Assembly: GCA_015478765.1 (NCBI GenBank)
Contig: JADMKR010000174.1
Coordinates: 5,866-10,942 of the forward strand
Reading direction: 5' to 3'
DNA from: Flavobacterium sp.
GTDB lineage: Bacteria > Bacteroidota > Bacteroidia > Flavobacteriales > Flavobacteriaceae
Length of the DNA: 5,077 nt
A program made the translations under genes and the position numbers. Below, piece by piece: positions 1 to 5,077 of this stretch. The number at the start of each line of letters is the position of its first letter. Position 1 is the stretch's first letter. The notes below the pieces were generated by a model, which had not been told where the DNA came from, ran no database searches, and saw only the letters and a program-made list of their open reading frames with translations.

Positions 1-654
1 AATACTAAACTTCTTGCTATCATCGCGAATACAAAGGGTGCTGAAATTGCAAGTCTTCATCCGGAGATACAATATCTTGGATATCCGTTCTCAATTTCGG
101 AAAATTTCCAAATGAGGAACACCCATAAAACCATAGCCGAGTCGTTGATAACCCTGGCCGAAATCCTGGACATTGCGGGGCGGACCAATAAGGAGGTAGT
201 AGCCTATCTATCGATGGGGTTCGGGAATCCATATGGCGATCCCTGGAATGTGGATATAGTCGCATCGTGGACCGAAAAGTTGTCGGGCATGGGTGTTAAA
301 ATTCTGTCATTATCCGATACGGTAGGAAGTTCCACCCGTGAGGTGATCGATTACCTGTTTTCAAATCTGATTCCGCAATATCCAAATATTGAATTTGGAG
401 CGCATCTGCACACAACACCATCCGACTGGTTCGATAAAACCGATGCCGCTTATAAAGCAGGCTGCCGAAGGTTTGACGGTGCCATTCAAGGATTCGGCGG
501 ATGCCCAATGGCCAAAGATGAACTGACGGGCAATATGCCAACAGAGAAATTACTGTCTTATATGACCACTCAAAAAGCTTTCACAGGTACCAGCCCAATG
601 AGCTTTGAAAGCGCTTATAACGAGGCGACCAAATTATTTGGGGCTTATCATTAG
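1..654 (+). CDS. mvaB: Hydroxymethylglutaryl-CoA lyase, 5'-truncated by window edge
   Basis: This enzyme cleaves 3-hydroxy-3-methylglutaryl-CoA to acetyl-CoA and acetoacetate, the last step of leucine degradation, in the cytoplasm. The reading frame is open from base 1 and ends at TAG 652-654, giving 217 visible residues. The Met codon at 112 is internal, because the 37 codons before it already match the family (GYPFSISENFQMRNTHKT). Bacterial members are near 290-300 residues, so roughly 70-80 N-terminal residues, including the first metal-binding Asp, lie outside the window. Visible family features, numbered from the first codon, are LSDTVG (104-109), the metal-binding H-x-H at His135 and His137, and the signature GFGGCPMAKDELTGN (164-178). 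That signature holds the catalytic Cys168 and the conserved Asn178. The fold is a TIM barrel of the DRE-TIM family. Homocitrate or isopropylmalate synthases share the fold but lack the GGCP-GN signature. I see no clear terminator after the stop. The symbol follows common bacterial usage. Confidence 0.95.
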   Translation, partial: NTKLLAIIANTKGAEIASLHPEIQYLGYPFSISENFQMRNTHKTIAESLITLAEILDIAGRTNKEVVAYLSMGFGNPYGDPWNVDIVASWTEKLSGMGVKILSLSDTVGSSTREVIDYLFSNLIPQYPNIEFGAHLHTTPSDWFDKTDAAYKAGCRRFDGAIQGFGGCPMAKDELTGNMPTEKLLSYMTTQKAFTGTSPMSFESAYNEATKLFGAYH

Positions 655-688
655 TAAAATTCCCTGCAACCGATATTTTTATTATGGC

Positions 689-723
689 TTTCTGATAGTT
701 GTCGGCATGTTTGCGTATATTTG
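689..723 (+). promoter_or_regulatory. guaB promoter, Bacteroidota type
   Basis: TATATTTG at 716-723 is a perfect match to the Bacteroidota -7 element TAnnTTTG. The predicted transcription start is near 729-732, leaving a leader of about 22-25 bases before the guaB ATG at 754. The -33 element (TTTG or TTG) is weak. The best candidate at suitable spacing is TTTCTG at 689-694, 21 bases upstream of the -7 element. The leader is A/C/T-rich with no Shine-Dalgarno sequence, as is usual in this phylum. Confidence 0.65.
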
Positions 724-730
724 CACGCAA
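711..730. promoter_or_regulatory. Inverted repeat over the guaB -7 element, possible operator
   Basis: TTGCGT at 711-716 and ACGCAA at 725-730 are exact reverse complements separated by 8 bases. The repeat encloses nearly all of the -7 element. Because the predicted transcription start is at or just after the right arm, it would act as a DNA site rather than an RNA hairpin. The position suits a repressor site that blocks polymerase. The arms are only 6 bp, so chance is a real alternative. No regulator is identified. Confidence 0.3.
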
Positions 731-753
731 TTTAACTACAACTACAAATTGCA

Positions 754-2226
754 ATGATCGCACACAATTCCAAGATTATAGGTGAAGGATTAACGTACGA
801 CGATGTCCTATTGGTCCCGAATTATTCTGAAGTGCTGCCGCGCGAAGTAAGTATCCAATCGCGATTTTCCCGAAATATCAAATTAAACGTTCCGATCGTA
901 TCCGCAGCAATGGATACGGTAACCGAAAGTTCCATGGCAATTGCGATGGCACAGGAAGGCGGAATCGGCGTTTTGCACAAAAACATGACCATCGAGCAAC
1001 AAGCAGCCAAAGTCAGAAAGGTAAAGCGCGCCGAGTCGGGGATGATCATCGATCCGGTGACATTGCCCTTAACAGCTACGGTGGGCGATGCTAAAAACGC
1101 AATGAAGGAGTACGGGATTGGCGGAATTCCGATTGTAGATCAGGATCAGAAACTCAACGGCATTGTAACCAATCGCGATCTGCGATTTGAGAGAAATAAC
1201 GCGCGCGCGATAGTTGAGGTTATGACTTCCACAAACCTGGTTACTGTTGCCGAAGGAACATCATTGCAGGAGGCTGAGGTTATTCTGCAAGGACACAAGA
1301 TTGAAAAACTTCCCGTAGTTAATTCTGATAATAAGCTCGTCGGATTGATAACTTTCAGAGATATTACAAAACTGACGCAGAAACCAATTGCTAACAAAGA
1401 TTCGTTCGGCCGACTTCGAGTGGCGGCCGCTATTGGCGTGACAGGTGACGCAGTCGAAAGGGCGGAAGCATTGGTTAATGCAGGAGTCGACGCAATTATA
1501 ATAGACACCGCACACGGGCATACGAAAGGCGTGGTCGATGTGCTGAAAAAGGTCAAAAGTAAATTTCCCGAAGTTGATGTGATTGTCGGCAATATCGCAA
1601 CACCGGAAGCTGCCAAATATTTGGTTGAAAATGGTGCCGACGGCGTAAAAGTCGGAATCGGACCCGGATCTATTTGCACGACGCGGGTTGTGGCAGGTGT
1701 TGGATTCCCACAATTTTCGGCGGTTCTTGAGGTTGCTGCAGCGTTGAAAGGTTCGGGAGTTCCCGTAATTGCCGATGGCGGAATTCGATATACAGGCGAT
1801 ATCCCTAAAGCAATCGCAGCAGGAGCCGACAGCGTGATGCTGGGGTCCTTATTGGCCGGGACTAAAGAATCTCCCGGAGAGACGATCATTTTCGAAGGAA
1901 GGAAGTTCAAATCGTATCGAGGCATGGGATCGGTGGAAGCCATGAAAGAAGGATCGAAAGACAGATATTTTCAGGATGTTGAAGACGATATCAAAAAATT
2001 GGTGCCGGAAGGAATTGTAGGCCGGGTGCCGTATAAAGGCGAACTGGATGAAAGCATGCAACAGTTCATCGGCGGATTGCGAGCAGGTATGGGTTACTGC
2101 GGCGCGAAAGATATACCGTCGCTGCAGGAAAATGGACGGTTTGTCCGGATTACTTCGAGTGGGATTACCGAAAGCCATCCGCACAATGTTACCATCACCA
2201 AGGAATCACCAAATTATTCAAGATAA
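754..2226 (+). CDS. guaB: Inosine-5'-monophosphate dehydrogenase
   Basis: GuaB oxidises IMP to XMP with NAD+, the first committed and rate-limiting step of GMP synthesis, as a cytoplasmic tetramer. The 490-residue length is normal for bacterial IMPDH. The catalytic (beta/alpha)8 barrel is interrupted by a Bateman module of two CBS domains at about residues 96-150 and 157-207. The catalytic loop GPGSICTTR holds Cys308, which forms the covalent E-XMP* intermediate. Other conserved parts are DGGIRYTGD (341-349, IMP phosphate and ribose binding), YRGMGSVEAM (388-397) and the mobile flap with the Arg404-Tyr405 pair needed for hydrolysis. The N-terminal EGLTYDDVLLVP (11-22) is the standard family start and supports the ATG at 754. 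All key residues are intact, and the CBS pair suggests allosteric control by purine nucleotides. The gene has its own promoter and a strong terminator, so it is probably monocistronic. It converges on purB. Confidence 0.99.
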   Translation: MIAHNSKIIGEGLTYDDVLLVPNYSEVLPREVSIQSRFSRNIKLNVPIVSAAMDTVTESSMAIAMAQEGGIGVLHKNMTIEQQAAKVRKVKRAESGMIIDPVTLPLTATVGDAKNAMKEYGIGGIPIVDQDQKLNGIVTNRDLRFERNNARAIVEVMTSTNLVTVAEGTSLQEAEVILQGHKIEKLPVVNSDNKLVGLITFRDITKLTQKPIANKDSFGRLRVAAAIGVTGDAVERAEALVNAGVDAIIIDTAHGHTKGVVDVLKKVKSKFPEVDVIVGNIATPEAAKYLVENGADGVKVGIGPGSICTTRVVAGVGFPQFSAVLEVAAALKGSGVPVIADGGIRYTGDIPKAIAAGADSVMLGSLLAGTKESPGETIIFEGRKFKSYRGMGSVEAMKEGSKDRYFQDVEDDIKKLVPEGIVGRVPYKGELDESMQQFIGGLRAGMGYCGAKDIPSLQENGRFVRITSSGITESHPHNVTITKESPNYSR

Positions 2227-2240
2227 ATCAGGAACATTTT

Positions 2241-2284
2241 AAAAACCCCGGAAGCGCTATTGCATTTCCGGGGATTTTTATTTT
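2241..2284. terminator. Bidirectional intrinsic terminator between guaB and purB
   Basis: CCCCGGAA at 2246-2253 pairs perfectly with TTCCGGGG at 2266-2273 around a 12-base loop. On the + strand the stem is followed by ATTTTTATTTT (2274-2284), 20 bases after the guaB stop. On the - strand the preceding A-run (about 2237-2245) reads as a T-tract after the same stem, about 40 bases after the purB stop. One hairpin can therefore end both convergent transcripts. Confidence 0.92.
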
Positions 2285-2312
2285 AAAACGAACTGCAGTT
2301 GTAAGTTGGTTG

Positions 2313-3656
2313 TTAAATCCCCAAATAATTTGCCGGCGTGATTTTCAACAACTCCGATTTTATAGCGGTGCTCACATCCAGCGATTCAATGAAGTTATGA
2401 ATGGCAGTTTTGTCTATGGTGGTGTTGGTGCGCGTTAGTCCTTTAAGCGCCTCATACGGATTCGGATAACCTTCGCGGCGGAGGATCGTTTGAATAGCTT
2501 CGGCAACAACCGCCCAGTTTTTTTCGAGATCTTCGGCAAATTTATCCTGATTCAGCAACAACTTATTCAATCCCTTCAGGGTGGCTTCGAAACCGATCAA
2601 CGTGTGGCCAATAGGCACGCCAATATTGCGCAAAACGGTACTGTCGGTTAAATCGCGTTGGAGTCGGGATAAAGGAAGTTTAGCCGATAGATGTTCGAAA
2701 ATCGCATTGGCAATCCCGAGATTACCTTCTGAATTTTCAAAGTCGATCGGGTTTACTTTATGTGGCATAGCCGACGATCCGATTTCACCAGCTTTAATTT
2801 TCTGTTTGAAATAATCCATTGATACATACGTCCAAATATCGCGGTCGAGATCGATGATGATGGTGTTAATCCGTTTTAACGCGTCGAAAAACGCGGCAAA
2901 ATGATCGTAATGTTCAATTTGTGTTGTTGGGAAGGAATGGTGTAGACCTAATGATCCTACGAAATCACCTCCAAATTTCCGCCAGTCAATATCAGGGAAT
3001 GCCACGTGATGGGCATTATAATTTCCAGTGGCGCCGCCAAATTTCGCAGCAAACGGAATATTGAAAAGCAAACGCATTTGCTCCTCAAGCCGTTCGACAA
3101 AAACGCCAAATTCTTTTCCAAGTCGGGTAGGAGAGGCCGGCTGGCCATGTGTGCGCGCCAGCATAGGAATATCTTTCCATTCGATGCTGAGGTCTTTCAG
3201 TTTTGCGATAAGTTCGACAAGCGATTTCAGGTAAATATCCTGGAAGGCTTCTTTAGCAGAAAGCGGAATGGCGGTGTTGTTGATGTCCTGCGAAGTCAAT
3301 CCGAAGTGGATAAACTCTTTGTAATCGGACAGGCTAAGTTGGTCAAATGCACTTTTGATGAAATATTCAACGGCTTTTACGTCGTGATTCGTGGTTTTCT
3401 CGATGTCTTTGATTTGCTGCGCATCTTCGGCAGAGAAATTTCTGTAAAGGTCGCGAAGCGATTCAAATTTAGATTGATCGGCACCGTGGAGCTGGCTAAG
3501 CGGAATTTCACAAAGAGCGATGAAATATTCGACTTCTATCAGTACCCGATATTTAATCAGTGCCTGTTCAGAGAAGTAAGCCGATAGCGATTTGGTTTTA
3601 TTTCTATACCTCCCATCTATGGGTGAAACGGCATTCAGCTCGGTTAATTGTTGCAT
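2313..3656 (-). CDS. purB: Adenylosuccinate lyase
   Basis: PurB removes fumarate from two substrates: SAICAR in the IMP pathway and adenylosuccinate in AMP synthesis. It is a cytoplasmic homotetramer of the fumarase/aspartase superfamily. From the chosen start it has 447 residues and aligns along its length with the E. coli-type enzyme. Conserved blocks are NAVSPIDGRY (8-17), TTNHDVKAVEYF (88-99), the ARTHGQPASP block with general-acid His170, GNYNAH (211-216), and the loop GEIGSSAMPHKVNP (290-303). That loop is the superfamily signature, with catalytic Ser295. The C-terminus ends TPANYLGI, close to the E. coli TPANYIG. A start nine codons upstream at 3683 is also in frame. I reject it because it would lie inside the perfect -7 promoter element at 3681-3688, and because homologues begin just before the AVSPIDGRY block. 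No Shine-Dalgarno sequence is seen. The sirtuin gene lies 97 bases upstream on the same strand. Confidence 0.98.
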   Translation of the reverse strand: MQQLTELNAVSPIDGRYRNKTKSLSAYFSEQALIKYRVLIEVEYFIALCEIPLSQLHGADQSKFESLRDLYRNFSAEDAQQIKDIEKTTNHDVKAVEYFIKSAFDQLSLSDYKEFIHFGLTSQDINNTAIPLSAKEAFQDIYLKSLVELIAKLKDLSIEWKDIPMLARTHGQPASPTRLGKEFGVFVERLEEQMRLLFNIPFAAKFGGATGNYNAHHVAFPDIDWRKFGGDFVGSLGLHHSFPTTQIEHYDHFAAFFDALKRINTIIIDLDRDIWTYVSMDYFKQKIKAGEIGSSAMPHKVNPIDFENSEGNLGIANAIFEHLSAKLPLSRLQRDLTDSTVLRNIGVPIGHTLIGFEATLKGLNKLLLNQDKFAEDLEKNWAVVAEAIQTILRREGYPNPYEALKGLTRTNTTIDKTAIHNFIESLDVSTAIKSELLKITPANYLGI

Positions 3657-3680
3657 TGTAAGGTGTTTTGGCGATGAAAG

Positions 3681-3688
3681 CAAAGATA
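3681..3688 (-). promoter_or_regulatory. purB promoter -7 element
   Basis: On the - strand, bases 3688 to 3681 read TATCTTTG, a perfect TAnnTTTG followed by C, the same TTTGC context as the guaB promoter. The predicted start of transcription is near 3675, giving a leader of roughly 20 bases to the ATG at 3656. No good -33 TTTG is seen at the usual 19-21 base spacing; the region there is T-rich (TTTC repeats). The site decides the purB start, since the alternative ATG at 3683 would be untranscribed. Confidence 0.6.
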
Positions 3689-3753
3689 ACTTTAAAGCAT
3701 CAGAAATGAAAGAAATCGAATTTATTAATGTGGCAGTTTTGCGGCAATTTGCG

Positions 3754-4446
3754 CTATTTCAGCTGATTTAATTTCTGTGCCAGAATTGGCATGCCGACCG
3801 ATGCCGGTTCGGCAATAACGGTGATCGGATTAGGAAGATTTAATATAGGCGCCGGATTCGGATCGATGTAAAACACGGGAACATGCCGATTGGTAAATTG
3901 AATCAGCCCTGCCGCGGGATACACTTGGAGCGATGTTCCCACCACGATAAAAATATCGGCCTTCTGCGTTATTTCGACTGCGTCCTCCAATAATGGGATT
4001 TCTTCGCCAAACCAAACAATGTGTGGACGCAATTGATTTCCGGCATTATCTGTATCGCCAAAATGCAAATCGTGTTCCCAGTCTACTATATAACCAGGAT
4101 TCGTCGTACTTCGTGCTTTCAGCAATTCGCCATGTAGGTGGAGTACGTTTGTGCTGCCGGCTTTCTCGTGGAGGTTGTCTACATTTTGGGTGATTAACTG
4201 AACGTTAAACTCTTCTTCCAGCGCTGCGATCGCAAAGTGGCCTGCGTTGGGCGAAACCTGATGCAGTTGCCTGCGCCGCTGATTGTAAAAATCCATGACG
4301 AGTTCGGGGTTGCGGAGCCAGCCGTCAAACGACGCGACTTCCATCACATCATGACCTTCCCACAGACCTCCGGCATCGCGAAAAGTTTTGATTCCGCTTT
4401 CAGCGCTGATTCCCGCACCCGACAAAATGACAAGATTTTTCTTCAT
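3754..4446 (-). CDS. cobB: Class III sirtuin, NAD+-dependent protein deacylase, cysteine-free
   Basis: This sirtuin removes acyl groups from lysine side chains, consuming NAD+ and releasing nicotinamide and O-acyl-ADP-ribose. In bacteria CobB typically regulates acetyl-CoA synthetase and other metabolic enzymes. The 230-residue protein has the Rossmann NAD site GAGISAESGIKTFR (10-23), TQNVDNLHE (86-94), catalytic His105 in HLHGEL, RPHIVWFGE (140-148) and VGTSLQVYPAA (169-179). Tyr54 and Arg57 in FYNQRRR match the Tyr-x-x-Arg pair of SIRT5 and E. coli CobB that binds succinyl or malonyl groups, so desuccinylation or demalonylation is likely as well as deacetylation. The protein has no cysteine at all, so the usual four-Cys zinc site between His105 and Arg140 is absent. 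The ATG at 4446 is chosen because MKKNLVILSGAGIS is a standard family start. The frame stays open to 4845, but that part is antisense to trmH. purB follows 97 bases downstream with no visible terminator between them. Confidence 0.95.
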   Translation of the reverse strand: MKKNLVILSGAGISAESGIKTFRDAGGLWEGHDVMEVASFDGWLRNPELVMDFYNQRRRQLHQVSPNAGHFAIAALEEEFNVQLITQNVDNLHEKAGSTNVLHLHGELLKARSTTNPGYIVDWEHDLHFGDTDNAGNQLRPHIVWFGEEIPLLEDAVEITQKADIFIVVGTSLQVYPAAGLIQFTNRHVPVFYIDPNPAPILNLPNPITVIAEPASVGMPILAQKLNQLK

Positions 4447-4469
4447 TTTAATGTATGAGAAGTTTAGTT

Positions 4470-4501
4470 TAAAGCTAATCTTTATTATTATTTTAGCCAA
4501 A
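4470..4501 (-). promoter_or_regulatory. Sirtuin gene promoter, Bacteroidota type
   Basis: On the - strand, TTTG (4501 to 4498) and TAGCTTTA (4477 to 4470, 7 of 8 matches to TAnnTTTG) are 20 bases apart, the expected -33/-7 spacing. Predicted transcription starts near 4463, about 17-19 bases before the ATG at 4446. The leader just before the start is A-rich (ATTAAA) with no Shine-Dalgarno sequence. The placement supports 4446 as the true start. Confidence 0.55.
4489..4496 (+). promoter_or_regulatory. Possible weak -7 element for trmH
   Basis: TATTTTAG at 4489-4496 matches TAnnTTTG at 7 of 8 positions, within the 63-base divergent gap. It would put the transcription start only a few bases before the ATG at 4510, giving an almost leaderless transcript. 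No convincing -33 element is seen (only T-rich sequence near 4463-4470). The region is AT-rich, so a chance match is plausible. Confidence 0.25.
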
Positions 4502-4509
4502 ACATTTTT

Positions 4510-5077
4510 ATGACCAACCTCCCGTATCTGAATTATCTCGAAGGTTTTTTGACCGATCAGCGGAAAGCGCGTTTCGAAACTGTGCTTCGGCAGCGCACCA
4601 ATCATTTTACTGTGGCGATGGAAGACGTGTTTCAGTTGCACAATACCAGCGCGGTGATGCGAAGTTGCGAAGTTTTTGGAATTCAGCAATTGAATGTTGT
4701 CGAGGAAAAGTACGGAAAGAAAATCGATAAAGAAATTGCCATGGGCGCCCAGAAGTGGGTCGATATCAACCGATTTGATACAATGACCGATTGTCTTGCC
4801 TCTGTTAAGGAGAAAGGTTATCGCATTATTGCTACGACGCCGCATGAAAATGACTGTTTGCTGGAGGATTTCGACATTTCACAGCCGGCCGCTTTGTTTT
4901 TCGGTACCGAGCGCAACGGATTGTCGGATGAGGTTTTGGCACAAGCCGACGGTTTTCTGAAAATTCCGATGGTGGGTTTTACCGAAAGCCTGAACATATC
5001 GGTTTCTGCTGCGATCATATTACAGGATATCACCAACCGATTGCGTCGGTCGGATATCAATTGGCATTTATCGGAAG
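4510..5077 (+). CDS. trmH: TrmH-family SPOUT RNA 2'-O-methyltransferase, 3'-truncated by window edge
   Basis: This enzyme transfers a methyl group from S-adenosylmethionine to a ribose 2'-OH of RNA. The closest functional match is tRNA Gm18 methylation in the D-loop. The frame runs from ATG 4510 to the window end (189 full codons plus one base) without a stop. Family features in order are HFTVAMEDV (32-40), motif 1 HNTSAVMRSCEVFG (44-57) with conserved Asn45 and catalytic Arg51, motif 2 FFGTERNGLS (130-139), and motif 3 IPMVGFTESLNISVSAA (152-168). The last two form the SAM-binding trefoil knot. The knot domain begins almost at the N-terminus, with no L30e-like RNA-binding domain, which favours TrmH over RlmB (23S rRNA). 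E. coli TrmH is 229 residues, so perhaps 30-40 residues are missing. The frame is open upstream to a TAG at 4465, but family alignment supports 4510. It is transcribed divergently from the sirtuin gene. The exact RNA target is inferred. Confidence 0.93.
   Translation, partial: MTNLPYLNYLEGFLTDQRKARFETVLRQRTNHFTVAMEDVFQLHNTSAVMRSCEVFGIQQLNVVEEKYGKKIDKEIAMGAQKWVDINRFDTMTDCLASVKEKGYRIIATTPHENDCLLEDFDISQPAALFFGTERNGLSDEVLAQADGFLKIPMVGFTESLNISVSAAIILQDITNRLRRSDINWHLSE

Noticed and set aside
112..654. Treating the ATG at 112 as the start of a 180-residue lyase
   Set aside because: The frame is open to base 1, and the 37 codons before 112 encode conserved HMG-CoA lyase sequence. The gene is simply cut by the window edge.
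670..705. CCGATA and TGTCGG as a possible hairpin after the HMG-CoA lyase stop
   Set aside because: The arms are imperfect, about 24 bases apart, and no T-tract follows, so it does not qualify as a terminator. It also overlaps the guaB promoter region.
655..753. A purine or guanidine-type riboswitch ahead of guaB
   Set aside because: The predicted guaB leader is only about 22-25 bases, too short for a known riboswitch aptamer, and no conserved aptamer core is visible.
1146..1943. 265-residue open frame on the - strand inside guaB
   Set aside because: It lies wholly antisense to highly conserved IMPDH coding sequence. Its low-complexity Ser/Thr/Ala/Pro/Ile content is typical of a reverse-frame shadow, and I see no promoter or recognisable domain.
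3006..3587. 193-residue open frame on the + strand inside purB
   Set aside because: It is antisense to conserved adenylosuccinate lyase sequence, and its Phe/Lys/Arg-rich composition with no family motif marks it as a shadow.
3732..3752. Two adjacent similar units, GGCAGTTTTGC and GGCAATTTGC, just past the sirtuin stop
   Set aside because: There are only two imperfect copies of about 10 bases, with no array, no dyad and no terminator shape. Chance is the simplest explanation.
1..5077. A novel defence, mobile or biosynthetic system
   Set aside because: All five genes belong to well-known housekeeping families. I found no transposase, integrase, toxin-antitoxin pair, CRISPR repeats, tRNA or long repeats on either strand.

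Overview
The window looks like ordinary chromosomal DNA from a member of the Bacteroidota. Three observations support this. The start codons have no Shine-Dalgarno sequence ahead of them, only A/T-rich leaders. Several genes are preceded by the Bacteroidota-type -7 element TAnnTTTG, perfect ahead of guaB and purB and 7 of 8 ahead of the sirtuin gene. The protein sequences also resemble what I remember of Flavobacteriia/Cytophagia homologues. By eye the base composition is in the mid-40s % GC, which is high for a typical Flavobacterium, so I do not name a genus.

Layout, left to right. (1) 1-654, + strand: the C-terminal three quarters of a hydroxymethylglutaryl-CoA lyase (leucine/HMG-CoA breakdown), cut by the window edge. 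(2) 655-753: a short promoter region with a perfect TAnnTTTG element, overlapped by a 6-bp inverted repeat that could be an operator. (3) 754-2226, + strand: complete guaB, IMP dehydrogenase. (4) 2227-2312: a strong hairpin with T-tracts on both sides, a bidirectional terminator between two convergent genes. (5) 2313-3656, - strand: complete purB, adenylosuccinate lyase. (6) 3657-3753: the purB promoter. (7) 3754-4446, - strand: a complete small class III sirtuin (CobB/SIRT5-like deacylase) that contains no cysteine and so lacks the usual zinc ligands. (8) 4447-4509: a compact divergent promoter region. (9) 4510-5077, + strand: the start of a TrmH-type SPOUT RNA 2'-O-methyltransferase, cut by the right edge.

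guaB and purB lie tail to tail and together control both exits from IMP: GuaB commits IMP to GMP, and PurB finishes AMP synthesis as well as acting earlier in IMP synthesis. The sirtuin gene lies upstream of purB in the same direction with no visible terminator between them, so readthrough is possible, but purB has its own promoter. The HMG-CoA lyase and TrmH genes have no evident functional link to the purine genes.

I found no mobile element, CRISPR array, RNA gene or novel multi-gene system. The points most worth a second look are the cysteine-free sirtuin, the inverted repeat over the guaB promoter, and three start/end corrections (purB start, sirtuin start, and the edge-truncated lyase and trmH). 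No gene-free stretch exceeds 100 bases.
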